Shown here in pieces: positions 49,337 through 62,170 of a DNA stretch of 64,000 bases; within the stretch, counting starts at the first letter, position 1, and each line of letters begins with the position of its first letter. A program made the translations under genes and the position numbers. The DNA lies in contig JAKZAN010000004.1 in the NCBI GenBank assembly GCA_023053545.1, positions 5,952,001 to 6,016,000 of the forward strand, in the 5' to 3' direction. This stretch comes from Lepidurus packardi. Lineage: Eukaryota; Arthropoda; Branchiopoda; Notostraca; Triopsidae. The notes below the pieces were generated by a model. That model had not been told where the DNA came from. It saw nothing but the letters and a program-made list of their open reading frames with translations, and searched no databases.

Positions 49337-52300
49337 TTAAGCTAAAGCCAGGTTATTTGCTTGCAAGTATTTCTGGACATAGTTTTGCGCTTGAGGTGCT
49401 AAACCGGAGCCTATCAATGGCACAAGTTGTCCTGGATGGGCTACAGAAAGCTTATGCAAATTTTGCACCAAATAGCTACGAGGATCAGTTATACTGGCTA
49501 CTGGATCTCTCTGAGCTTTCCCGACAAACACGAGCTGAGCATACGATGCTTGGTAGCCAGGAGTGTCTTCAATCTCTATGAAATGCTCGTCATCTGGAAC
49601 TGAAGCATCTTCAGGCAATTCAAAGAGCCCGATCAAGGCTTGCAGCACAGGCGCCCAGTAGTTGACGTAATCACTTTTCAGGAGATTGCCGTCTTCGCAA
49701 AGGATCTTCGTTAAGCCCACTGCGCAAATTTTCCGCTCAATCTGTCCAGAAACCTTCTGAACTTCCAAAATGACAAGCCTTTCCAAAACCATGCCAAAAA
49801 GCTTGGGCTGAATGTTGTCCACGAGCTGAATTGTTTGAGGCACTCCGTACGTAATAACAAAGAGGTTGATAAAAACTAGGAAGCTTTTGATGAACTTCGT
49901 GGTCTTGGAAGAAGACAAGCGTTGGAACAGCAAAACCCAAACTTGCTTCACGTACGGTGCCATCGCATCCCTAATTAACCAATGTTAATAATTCTCAATT
50001 AAAACAACAATTTTTAAAAACGGTATCTAACGTACTTGGGTAGATGTTCAACCATACTTTCCAAGAGATAAAAGCCCTCGTGATCATTGGATTTGGATGC
50101 AACCAGCTTTTGGAAAATACCCAACAATGCACCCTAAATTAATCGAATATTAATTTTAAATTCAAAGAACATTTTGATTACATGCATTACCAATTTGTTG
50201 GCAGTCACAACTTGCTGCGCACCGATACGAATAAAAGCTTGCAGCAGTCGAACCAAAGGATGGATATTAGCAGGTCTTTCCCAGAGTAGCGGTGATAAAA
50301 GATGAGGGAACAATGCCATGTAAGGCTCAGGGACCGAGGAATCCGTTGTATGCATTTCCAACAGCAAGGACAAAATTTGGAAAGCATAGGGCATGAATTC
50401 CTGTACGTCTTGCTGAAATACGTCTTGGAATACAGGAAATAGAGCTTCTTCAAACGAACTGACGGCTGCTGCCGTTTGTTTGCACACGATCCTAGATTTC
50501 AAACGGTGAAAAGGGTCGGTTTTCAACTTACGAAAAGTTACCTTATAGCTAAAGAAATTGTTTCGAAAAGATAGTGATTGAAGTGGGGCTTGCTGGGATT
50601 CTTGGCGACTTGCCTCAGCTTTTCCGTTAGCACAGGCAAAACAGCAGGTAAATAAGGTAAAACGCGTTCTTGTAAAGCGGAGAAAAATCTCATCACAGCT
50701 GAAACAGTAAAAGATAGAAACGCGTCATTATACACAGAATTCAAGAATACATGTAAGTACCTTTCATAACATATTCGTTTTCTTCCGAACCAGGCATTGT
50801 TAAGACCGCAAACAAGTTGGTTAGCAAACGCTCTTCAAATCCGGTGAAATCATTCGTGTTGATACTAAACATTCCCATGATTTGAGGATTACATAAAAAA
50901 TTAGAGATACAACTATATAAATATATAATAAAAAACTTACACTGCAGCATTATCAGAGCCACGAAGTACCAGCAATTTGTCCAGAGCATTGGCCGCGTAG
51001 GAATGAACTACGTGGCTCCTGGAGCAAACCATAGGCACCAAGAGCCCTAAACTATTGCGCAGGATTTCAGGTGGTAGCTGGCTTCTGAAGGTAATTAGGT
51101 ACTTCAAGGCATCCGCTTTCAGGACCAATCGCTCATTCACTAGAAAAACGATTTTATCGAAGTTACGAGGATTTACAAATAAACGGGAGAATTGTGCACC
51201 ATTTATATCTTCCAACTCGGTCTTGATATGGGAAAGGAAAAAGTCTTGCAGCGATACCAACTGATTGGTTTGTGTCGCTCCATGGCGAGCTGTTTGTCCT
51301 TTGGAGGCTAAGGCCATAACCAAATAGATGGCAGCGTCTTTACGTCTCCAGTGAGCTGTGGGATTTTCTGCGTATTGCACCAACATTGCCTACACAACAG
51401 ACGACAATATTTCTGCGTGGGTTAAATCCTTTTTCTGTTCTGTTTTACTTGAATATATCGGCCAAAAATCTCTGTCATTTGGGCTTCAAAGAACTTAGAC
51501 AAAGAGCGGACCAAATCTGAGGCTGCTCGACGTCGGGTATCTACATCTGAACCTTCGATATCTCGCCGAATGTACTCTTCAGGGTTGTCTTCAAATAACT
51601 CTTCATCAGAAGCTAGAATACAAATGGTGTTAATCAGTCTGGTCACAGCGGAATTGGACGACACTCACCTCTAAACTCCATATTGGGTAAAATCACCTTC
51701 TCGCAAATAGAGCTTAACACGCTTGGATCTTCAAACAAATTCTTGTAGGACGCACGGTCGGCTACGGAGGACAAAAAGCCAATGGCGTTGCTCACCAGCT
51801 GTACATAACGAGTTTTAATTAGGTAGAGGACATAAAGGCTTGTTCAAGGTACTTACAATATCGTATTTCACTGCAGGACCAGTAGCCACCAGCAGGTTCC
51901 AGACGTCAGTAACGAACTGGGGGACAAAAGGAGCAAACTCCTCGTCATACTTCGAAGCGTACAGACCCACAGACTCACACACTACCGACTTCAATTGTTC
52001 CAATATACCGGCTTCTTCATCATCCTGGGAGGCGTAGATTTTAAATTAAAATCTCTGGATAAAAAGGGAGATTGTCTTACTTGTGTTTTCAAAAGAGGGT
52101 TATCCGTAATAAGGAGCGTGTGAAAATGCCCCATCCAAACTGACATGTTGTCTTCAAAAAACTCGGGCAAGTCTTGGCTGTTCAACGAGTAAAAGATCTT
52201 GCCAATCAAGGTAAGGGACGAGTAGAGAACTTTCAAAGCAGCTACGTTTCCAGAATGCTGTTCAACGAGACCCATTGTAGCCACAAACAGATCAGTAAGA

Positions 52301-53041
52301 GGCTGGGCAAAGTTACCCAAGACAAACTTGATTTCTGCCCATAGTTCCTAAATTAAAGCTGCAAGTTTTAGCAAATTCTAGCATATAAGTGCATGAGCTC
52401 TTACGTTGGACTTAAACATATGGCGATAACGCTTGAAAATGGAGTGACCTGTGCGCAGAGCTCCATTGATGATATTGAAATCGCCAGAGCTGAACTTTTC
52501 GACCATTTCTTTCAAAAGTTCTGGCCACTTATCTGGGAAATCTTCTTGCCCAATAATGGTAATAGCATCACTGAGCTGTTTCTGAACAGATGCAGGAGAT
52601 TTCAGCATCAACGAGACAATTAATTGTTTGATAGCTGAGCGATCAGCAGCATGAATTTTGTCAGGTGCGTCTTCCTCCTATGGGAAGAGAAGTCTTACAG
52701 TTTCATGTTTTAATACAATGGGAAAGAACAGAAGCTGACCATACCACTTTCCAGTTGCGTTTTACATAGTTTTTGAACGTGATAGCTCCAGCTATCCTTA
52801 CGGTCATATCCAACTCAGTTTTATCAACCAGATGCAAAAGAAGCAAAGGGTAGTTCTGATTCCCTTCAATTGTCTCCAAGAACTTCTCAGCTACAAGAAT
52901 ACTATGCCAGTTTCGGAACAGAAAGATAAAGGGCATTGCAGCAGTGTTAGGCTTACCAGTTTTGCGTGTTGCTGCATCAGGCAAGAGAGTTTGTTGTAAG
53001 TAGTTGGCCAAGGCTACCAAATTAGCTTCGCTAACCTCCAT
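49337..53041 (-). CDS. CSE1L: Exportin-2 (CSE1L/CAS)
   Basis: Fourteen phase-consistent exons: 53041-52957, 52890-52745, 52677-52405, 52347-52081, 52024-51857, 51798-51669, 51612-51449, 51389-51200, 51139-50941, 50864-50761, 50698-50542, 50491-50191, 50133-50036, 49970-49337. They give 971 residues, the same length as human CSE1L. It is the importin-beta-type HEAT-repeat exporter that returns importin-alpha to the cytoplasm with RanGTP. Conserved blocks: [135 protein letters not shown] and [20 protein letters not shown]. Intron 51140-51199 is 60 bp, in frame and free of stops. Confidence 0.98.
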
Positions 53042-53371
53042 TATCAAAAATAGGGTAAAATTCCACAAATACTATCTTCCAAAACCTCTTAAAATTTCTA
53101 GAACACACCGGCCAAAATTTGAACCACTGCTTGTTGTGGCTGCACACAACGTGAGAAGTAAATGATTCCCATAATAAACACCAGATGTCGCCAGCGTTTT
53201 ATACAGTGTCAAATATCAAATACAAATTCGATGCTATTATTCTTGCGCAATACTTGAGTGTATTTTTAAAAAATGCTTTTATTGCTTTGAACGTCACTTT
53301 TTAATACATGTATTGCAAGCGAGCCTGTTTTTGTTGACTAGATTCCACGGCGAGCTAAAATAATGTCCTCG
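53042..53371. other. Short intergenic gap
   Basis: 330 bases between the CSE1L start and the 3' end of the Beat-like gene (same strand); it should hold the CSE1L promoter. No motif is recognised. Confidence 0.4.
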
Positions 53372-54737
53372 TTACAATAGTTGAAATAAACGTTGATAGG
53401 CCGTCAGGACGAAATAGTATTGAGTGAAACACCAAAAAAGAGTAGTTTCGATGTTGCGCATGTCATGCAGTTGATCTGTAATCAAATTAGTGTAATTTTC
53501 AGTGTAAGTATTAAACGAGGGAGTAAATTTCCTTTAGTGCCGAAGTAATCTTACTTGCTTCTGAATGGGCAATCGAACGTCTTTTCGCTACGGGGTCCGA
53601 CGGTCGTAAAGCCGTGGCGATAGCATCGCGGCTTGCTCGCTCTTCGATTTTTAAAGTGGTAGATCTGCGGTATACTGTTCCAACTGAAGCTGTGCAAATC
53701 AACGAAATGATGCCTTTTTTGAAATGCTCCTCGTTGAGCCTCATTTCCAGACCCAACGTGGATGTTTCTAATGGTTTTTCTCCCATAGACAGCCGAACAG
53801 GATATCTTCTCAAGAACTGTTCTGAGACCTACAAACAAGACAGAAAAAATGTCCGTTTTCATACAATTCCATAGTCCAATTTAGCCATTCCCTTACGTTT
53901 TCGCCATTCATAAACCACTGAAGCTGAGCAGCTGGACGGGCTTCAAAAGACGTGCAATTGACTCGGAAAAAATCCCCAACTGCGTACTGGAGCAATACAT
54001 TTTCTATAACGGGATCTCCCAAGGGTGTATCTGAAAGCATACCATCATTCCAACATTTAAAGATTGGTTGATCTAAACCAGAAAAAAAGACTATAAAAAC
54101 TTATAACCTAGGACGGTAAGGTTGAATTCGCGGTAATCAGTGGCGAACGAGGGACCTATAGACATGTATATATATAAGAAAAAAAGTACTTAAGAGTGCT
54201 CCACGGAGCAGTCAACACACGACTCCTTGACGAACCTTCCGCTGACACTTCACAACGATAGAGTCCGGATGCTTTGGGTTGCACTTTTCGCAAGACTACT
54301 CGATTCACATTAGACACGGCCACCTAGAACGTACACTCCATAAAACACGGGGCTCACTTCGGAAAGCCACGGGTAAGGTTTTACTTACATCCACAGCAAT
54401 AAAAGGAACTGGGAATTTACGACAGGAAGGCACATTGTTGGGCACAAATTGAAAAAACTCTCGCTGACCCTTGAACCATTTGACAGCATAAAGGACATCA
54501 CCCTCCAGATCAAAAACGCAGTGCAAAACCACATCACTGCCACGTGCAGCTTGGTTCGGACCTTCCAGCGATAGAATCGACAACGCTCCACTCCCTATGG
54601 TATAGTAAATAAATTTCACCGTAGAAGTAAATAAAAAAAACTCGATAATCTTTCCACATGCAAATAACCACAGCTGATATAGACATACTAGCTACGCCTA
54701 ACCAGGCCAACAGAGCGATCATCCACCAGCACGTCAT
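53372..54737 (-). CDS. beat: Beaten path (Beat)-like Ig protein
   Basis: Seven phase-consistent exons: 54737-54689, 54594-54389, 54323-54236, 54155-54108, 54030-53897, 53828-53555, 53475-53372; 300 residues. A signal peptide (MTCWWMIALLAWLGVA) precedes Ig domain 1 with the Beat signature VLYAVKWFKGQREFFQFVPN and SGLYRCEVSAEGPSF, then Ig domain 2 (NCTSFEARPAAQLQWFMNGE, HFKKGIISLICTASVGTVY). Drosophila Beat reads LYSVKWYKGRREFYRY and WYINGE at these places. The family binds Side receptors during motor-axon guidance. The last exon gives a hydrophobic C-terminus (about LFWCFTQYYFVLTAY), possibly a membrane or GPI anchor. If the last intron is retained, the protein ends differently (TSALKEIYSLV). 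Exon 1 splice is the least certain. Confidence 0.88.
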
Positions 54738-56614
54738 TTGGAAACAACTCTTCCCTAAGGAAGCAGCACATCCAATGCTGACTTTATTCCAAGAACTCCT
54801 CCAGCGTTCAGCTCGAAGTCCTCCCTATGTTTTCTTCAATCAGGTTTTTGTGAGGAAAACCTCAGTTTTCTTTGGGCTTTTTTGGGAAGACCACTGATAA
54901 CGAAGGATAAAATATCTAATTACCACACTTTTTTCCCGTCTACACGTGATGAGGGTTACCGGTGGCCCAAGCCGTTTTTTGTCCCAAGTTTCACCGCGGA
55001 TGGTCGGAGCCTGTGTGACAGGCGAAGCGTGCTCAGGGGGAGACTATATTCCAAGCGAAGAATAGAATCCCCAAAATCGGAGCTAAGATATTGACGAACT
55101 TTTCCTCCGTGGGTATCTTTTACAACAGCTTGTCGACTTCAGGCACTCGTCCAGCAAAGCTCGGAAGCGTACTAAGCAAAGGAAAAACTATGAAGGCCAA
55201 TGTTTCCTTCACTCTTTAAACAACTTTTTCTTGCAGCAATTTATCCCCTCAAAAAAGACTAAAAAGATCTTTCTTGGAGGTTTCTTTTGGGCCCTTTTGC
55301 TCGCCACCATTCAAGTCCCATCGCGGAGCGAAGTTTTCCGCGAGTCTTAAGATCGTGAGCATAAAAAGGGACCCATACTCCTAACTCTTTCTTAACTCGC
55401 GCCGGACTTCTTCCCTCCTTAGCGTTTTACACTTCCAGCACGATGGCTGCTCGAAAAGCTGCTACCAACTGGCGCGGGACATATACATACATTCCGGCGC
55501 ATGTTGTACATGATGGATGCAGATGGGCTGGGCCGCAACGCTATAGAAAATACTTCTTTTTTCAGGGTTCGGGACCTGAGACATACGGCAAAAGCTAAAC
55601 AGTCAAGCAGAACATCCCCAACTCAAATTTCACACCCCCAAACCTCTCTTTCTCTCCTCAAACAAGAAAACTTGGAGGCAGCATGTTTTAACCTAAAGAT
55701 GTATGCACCTGAAAATATCTCTTCCATGAAAGTTTTCGACTTATTGGCCTATAGCTCCTTGTCCTTAGATAAAAAACTGCCCTATTGTGTTTGAGCATGC
55801 AAGGGATCAACCGCATCGAGCGTAAAGAGAGAAAGCTTGAAAACTATATACGGATTTAATGGGACGGAACTCATCGCGGATAGTTTTCCTTCTTCCGCAA
55901 AGCGCCGCGTCAACTCCATAAGAAAAGCTTTTCCCTTGCTCCAAACAAAGTCTCTAGCTCCTTGACTTGGCTGTTTCAACATTCTTTTTCGTATGCGGAA
56001 CCGGAGCTTTTCTTCTTTCATGACCTCCGACCATTAAAATTGTCAGAGACGTTGCCGTATAAATTACATCCGGGAACTGGATCTGCACACATATGGAAGT
56101 GAGTTACTTGCTAGTCTTCCTATCGCATCGATTTCCCCATGGATTTCCAGTTTCCATAAGAGCACAAAAAACGGTCTTTAAACGAAAAAAAAATATTAGG
56201 GTATCATCAGTAGACTATGGAACATTCACCCCAACCTTACCCTCTCCACGAAAACAAACACAAAAAAGCGAAAAAAGGAAAACTCGGATGTTATAACACA
56301 TAATTCGTTTTTTATTTCTCAAAATACGTCTTTCGTACATTGCAAAGGCATTAAGGTTATGGTCAATTACAACTTAAATACGATATAGGCAATGGAATAT
56401 GACGTTATAATAAAAGGTTATTAGCTGTAATATATACAAGAACGATGTGGACAAAACAAACAGGATAAGATCTTGGGAAGAAAGGGAAGGAAAAAAAAGA
56501 TTATAAGAGCCATGCAAATGGACGGCTACAGGAAGGCAAGAGTGCCAACGGCTTTACTGAAGAAAAAACGAACAATCAAAAAACGAGAGTACGAGAAAAT
56601 AGCTTGCCATGAGA
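54738..56614. other. Intergenic, nothing recognised
   Basis: 5' flank of the Beat-like gene and 3' flank of the FAS1 gene. Open frames at 55501-55794 (+) and 55782-56021 (-) match nothing known to me. Confidence 0.4.
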
Positions 56615-59600
56615 TTACAGTGCGCTAAGTCGTTTGGGTCCAACAGGGATCGCTCCAGAGGCATGAGAAGAGGCCGGGGCGACCGCTGAGGATATCACTG
56701 GGGATACGGGCTTGATGTTGACACTTCTCTCAACTTCGCTATCTGGCTCTAGTAAAAACGGCGGTGGGGCAGAAGGCGGAGTTACAGCATCAAAATGTCC
56801 TGCGTTTAATAAAGCCACCAAATCCACGACTTCCGTGGCCGGATTTTCGTGTGCTGAGGCTCCTAATTCTGGTGAGTTTACGTTATTCCCGAATTCTCCG
56901 CCAGAAAAAGGTTGGATCTTGTCGGCGTGCTTGGTAAAAACTTTGTTAATAAGATCTTGGGTCACGTACAAAACCCGGTCGATGGCAAAAACGTTGCCTA
57001 GGTTATAAATGTAAGTACCAGCGTCTTGTAAAATAGCGTCGTTCACAAACGTCATATCTATACCACAAAGAAAAAGAGAAGTAAAATGAAGACAAACTGT
57101 CCAAGTTGTCAAGCCAATGGAATAGGCGAGACTTATTTGCTATTCACTTACTGCCTTGCTTGGTAATGCGGATCATTCGATTGTTGACGGATTGAAAGGT
57201 TGCGCCATCTACCAACTCGTGGGCGTAAATACGTCTGGCCACGAAATGTGAGAGAAGAGTATCACGACGAAATTCCGCATCGAGGTAAAAAGGATCGGGT
57301 ACATCTTGAGGAATTACGCTGTAGAAAGCCCCATCTTGAGGTACAAACATGGTATACTGGATCATATTATGATCTGTAAAATGAAACCATATGTGAAAGA
57401 ATGCTAACAACTTCTGAATTTGAATTTGAGCCTTACGTGCGTCATGGCTTGGTAAATCGTCAATCAGCTCGTTGGTCATGTTAAGATAGTCCAGGACGTG
57501 GGAAAACCTTTCCTTGTCCGTCAAGGTATTATATGTATGTGAAAGAAATTGGGAGCGATACCAAGGAAACGCAATTAGAGGAGCAGACTCTTTATCACGG
57601 TGTCTTTCGTTCCAATCTTGCACGACACCAGAGTCCACAAAGAGCAAGTCGGCAATGAACATGATGTTGCCACGGGAAACAGGCGTATCGCCATCAAAAA
57701 TTTCAACCTTGTTCACCATAAGTTTGGCTGCAACACAGAAAGAACAAAAAATAAATAGCAATAAACACACGTTAATCACGTGATTACTAGAAGCTATTTT
57801 AAAAAGCTTACGTTTATTATGAACGGAGAGCTGCTTGCCCCCCAAGGTGTTCAAAACCTGTCCGTTGACCAAAGAAGCTTGCCTCACTTTCCCTTTTACG
57901 ATGTGATTAATCATTGTCTCTCGAACAAAATCGTCCACGTCAAACGGCTGGAACCCCCAATCCACTGGGTAGTACTGCGCGAAAGAGTCATCCAAGGGTA
58001 TAAACACAGTGTATTCCTCATCTGTACACAAATTTAACATTAGTTAGCTGTAATCCTGTGTATATTAAACTATTTTCTCCAACATTTAGCTTACCGTCTT
58101 CAAGTGCATCCCATATGTGAGCACTCTGCAGGTACTTAAGGAACTCGGAGGTGCCAGACCGCAGGAAGCTGAGGACTTCAATTAATTCCTTGTAAAAGGG
58201 TTGGCTTACGGTGGATATCTTCCTGTTGGCCAAAGGCATCCCTATGACCTCTAGTCTAACTGGTTTGTTAGCCAGTTCAAACATCGCATCGTTCGCATTG
58301 TGTGTCCCCAGTTCAATCATAGGGAAATTGGAGCTTCCGGCGGCCGATTCATCCCCTTCTCCAACAATATACTCTTCCATGACCAAAATGCTGCCGCGTG
58401 GCACCGAAGCATTAGCCTGGATCCGAATGCCATTGATCAATACATCACCACCTGGACAATTTACGGATTATTATCACAAATGGTGTAAGGGAGAAGGACA
58501 GGAAACACGTACTGGGCGTGGGTTGGAACTGGATCTTTGTCCCGCCCATCGAGGTAACAGTAAAAGGTTGGTGAAGCTGTCGATCAGTCAGAGCCACCCC
58601 TAGAATCAAATGATTGAGGACAAGCTGTCGTAACTCGGCCGCTTCCATGGTTCGGGGGTTAAACTTGGATTGATTCAATGGCGCCAAAACGGTGAATTCC
58701 TTCTCTGCAAATAGAAAACAAAATAAAAATTAAAACAGACAAAAAGCAAAGGAGACAAAAGAGAATTGTTTAGCTCACAAGATCTTTTCCCGCTTAAACA
58801 GTACACAATAAAATAAAACAAAATAAATAAATAAGAAATAATAAACAAAATGAAACACACAAATAGAAAAGCAGAAATACACAAATAGAAAAAAAGAAGA
58901 AATATTGGACATATTCGGCATGAAAAGGGAAAGGAAACGTAAACATCACGTCGTTGTCTGCGCCAATTTCAAGGTCCTCGCTTTCTATTACCCTCGAAGT
59001 CTTATGTTTTTTGGCGTTCGGCTTGGGCAAGTTTGCATAAGTTACTAGAACAGGAAAAAGTCCCTCTTTCGCTTTCTCAGTGTGTGTGCATGCAAGGCAT
59101 CATGCACCGCACCCCCCCCCCCCCCCCCCAAAAAAAAAAAAGCTGTCGCTTTCGCTTAGCTAAATCACGTTTTCTTTTTTACTGAGACGTATAAGGATCA
59201 CATGCACAACCACGGTATTTCTTTTTCTTCGTTTCGTTTTTTTAAAGGAAAAAGTTAGAAAGACAGTATGACAAATGGCCGGATGTGCCTTTCCTTATCA
59301 CCTGCAAAGTTCGCGAAAGATTTTCATTCATAAAAATGCCTTCACAATAAAAAGTCCTGTGCCGTACAAGGCGGGGACGTGCACTTGTGAATGGAGATAT
59401 ATGCTTCCTGCGTACCGTACCAGTAGCTTCTCAAGGTGCGGTAATCGGTAGGATAGCGTGTATGTGTGTGAAATGCTACTGACTAATGCATGAGCAGGGA
59501 TAGAAACAATCAACTCGTCGTAGCAAAAATATTACGCATAGCACTCCCAACGCATACAAATCACAGGATTAAGCCCCCTCCCGCCAAAAGAAGCTACAGT

Positions 59601-59900
59601 TTTTAAAAAAGTAAAAGACCAATACTCATAACCTTTCTCCCGGAATGAATCAAAGAAATAGGTAAACTTACCCGAAGTGACGATGTCATCGTTGAGGAAG
59701 ACGAACCACAGAGAAAAAAAGACGTCGACGCCCAACTGTTCTGTCAAATCTCCAGGAATGTACGCCGTGTTAGGGAATTCCAAGGGAATAAGTTTCGCAT
59801 TCACGCCGTTGCTGGTTGATGTGCTGAGCAGTAATGATGTCGCAGAGGTGGTAACCACTAGGGCTAATCCCGCAACGAAGGTAATTGCTTTCCAAGCCAT
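56615..59900 (-). CDS. Secreted multi-fasciclin (FAS1) domain protein, TGFBI/midline fasciclin-like
   Basis: Eight phase-consistent exons: 59900-59672, 59044-58950, 58702-58513, 58451-58095, 58021-57812, 57727-57437, 57373-57152, 57057-56615; 678 residues, close to human TGFBI (683). A signal peptide (MAWKAITFVAGLALVV) is followed by repeated FAS1 hallmarks: FTVLAPLNQSKF..LRQLVLNHLILG..INGIRIQANASVPRGSILV; YTVFIPLDDSFAQ..MINHIVKG..LGGKQLSV; a third copy with YTMFVPQDGAFY..LLSHFVARR; and ALLNAGH near the Pro-rich C-terminus (TPPSAPPPFLL). FAS1 domains act in cell adhesion and matrix binding. The N-terminal part before the first FAS1 motif is unusual, and the exon 2 boundaries (59044-58950) are uncertain. 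No GPI or membrane tail is seen, so it should be secreted. Confidence 0.85.
59112..59141. repeat. C18-A12 homopolymer tracts
   Basis: A run of 18 C directly followed by 12 A, inside the first intron of the FAS1 gene. Confidence 0.9.
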
Positions 59901-62123
59901 AGTCGTTAGGAAAGCTAACCTTCCAATAAAGGTGTATTTTTGTTGAATGCAATAAAGCTTTTGCTATAATATGCTCGAATGTTTGGGGAAACTCTTCGGT
60001 TGTCGGAGCAACACTGACTCTCACCAAGCTCGTGGCTCCCGCTTTTATCAGCTTCACTATACCACGACGACTTGGGACTTGGTTATGTCCAACGTATAAC
60101 AGCAGCCCCATCAGCCCGCCCGTATTTTTCGATTCGGCATCAATAATCCGTCTCCTTTTTTGTTCTTTCAGGGCCAAATCCAGTACTCGTTAAAAATATT
60201 CTTCGACTCTTCCATCTGAAAAAGGTAAAGTATATTAACGTTCCAGGATGCAGCGCATTTCACATTCTCCACATTCTTTTCTTTTCCTGGCCTTTAACAT
60301 CAAATCTGTTTTCTCCGAGAAACATGCAACGTTCTCGAGGTTCGTTAAAGTCACCATGGAACTTCATACAGAGTTAGTGTTTTATACCAAGTGAATCAGG
60401 TTGTTGGAATGCACTCATGCTCGATTATCTTGTCAACACGTCGTTTAGCTGTCAGGTAAAAAGGAGGTAATTTACAGAACAACCAGTTGTAAAGACCACT
60501 TACCAGTTTCTCTTAAACAGTGTTTGGATGGCACCAAGGCGACAAGACGTCCGCAATCGTAGCAACTACCATCGAACATACCATCCCCACCTAAAAGTCA
60601 CGTGACATCGCCCCCAAACAAACAAAAAAACGGATTTCGCCTTGCTGGTTTTTCGTATTGTAGTCCTTCAGAATATTTCCTTTCCGGTTAAGGAATTTCC
60701 ACAGTTGTTCCGAGGACAGAATCTACATTTGCATCCACGTCGTTTCTATAACCTATACAGTACCTTAGGACGCCCCCATGCTTTAAGGCGTATATATCCT
60801 ATGAGCTTTTCCGACCTGCTATTGCTAAGAAGATGCTGGCCAAAGATATGGCGTCGTCAACATTTTCTAAAAGGATAACCCCCTCTCTCTTTCGCGTCAC
60901 CCAAGTAGAAAAGAATCCAACAACAAAAGTATGTCAAGGAAGTTCTACCAGCACGCTTCTACCCCTATACCTACTTTAGTCCTTATTGATAAAGCTGAAA
61001 GCTACAATACGTAGTAATCAAACATTAACCTAGGACATGCTTAGAATATATTCTAAACAAAATCTTGTAATTTCAAATATAAGCGCCATGGCAACTTTAC
61101 TTGTTCCATATAACCATTAGCTAATGTATAGCTAAAGGAACAACTACACATACGGGACAAGTACACTTGCGTTGTACCTAGTGCATATTGTACTGTACCT
61201 TACACGTCTCTATTTCGCAGTAAGTTGGCGCAGGTTGTTGCCTTTGCTAAGTTTTGCACATTCATCGAAGATTCCTACAATGTTCGTGGAAGGATGTTGC
61301 ACATATATGTACACATGTTACGAAAGTTTTATTTTTATTATTACTTCTTATTTTTTGCATAGGCAAGAATCAGATTTAAGATAAGGCAAACTGTATTTCC
61401 TTTCGTGGATGGGCAGCATTTGTACTCCACTTTATACGAAAGTTCAATTGACTTTCAGAGTGAGCAGCAACGCACGTTGAGCTTTTGCAGCTTAGCAATG
61501 GAGCAAAAGTCAAGATGCTTGAAGACTAATTTGAAGAGGAATCCCTGCAAGCAAGGAAACGCATAAAGATGTGGAACAAAAAAAAAGGTTTGACCTTACT
61601 AAATGGCAACTGCACGAGCCAAACAGCAGGTGGAAATAAATGTGAAGCGTTGTTTTGATTCAACGAAGAAGGCAAAGGGGTGTACGCTAAAGCTTGTAGA
61701 GTTGTCAGCTAATATGTCAGTTTAATTACGAAGCGAGAGAAGTTGGACCTAACTCATCAGACTTGTAGAAGGGTTCGTCACGACGTTCCCATTAGCGGGC
61801 CAAGATTTGGACCGTCGATTGCGTCAATTTGACGTAGCTCGTCCATCTTAGAGCCCTGTTCGCGTATTCCGAATTAGTTGCATGGGGCTGTTACAGGAAA
61901 GGTTACATCCGGCTACAGGACGAGGACTCTACGATTAACAGCATCAAAAGTTGGGTCGGTTCCTACCAAGATGACCCATTGCCAAAACACCCATGCAGCA
62001 GGCATCAAGGCAACGGCCTTGCGAAGGTCTTTCTAACAGTTAATGACCGGTTTCTCAGCAACTTTTTTTCCTCTTCTTTTTGCTGCAAAAACTTTTTGCT
62101 TGATTGTCCTCCCACCTGTATGC

Positions 62124-62170
<47 letters not shown>

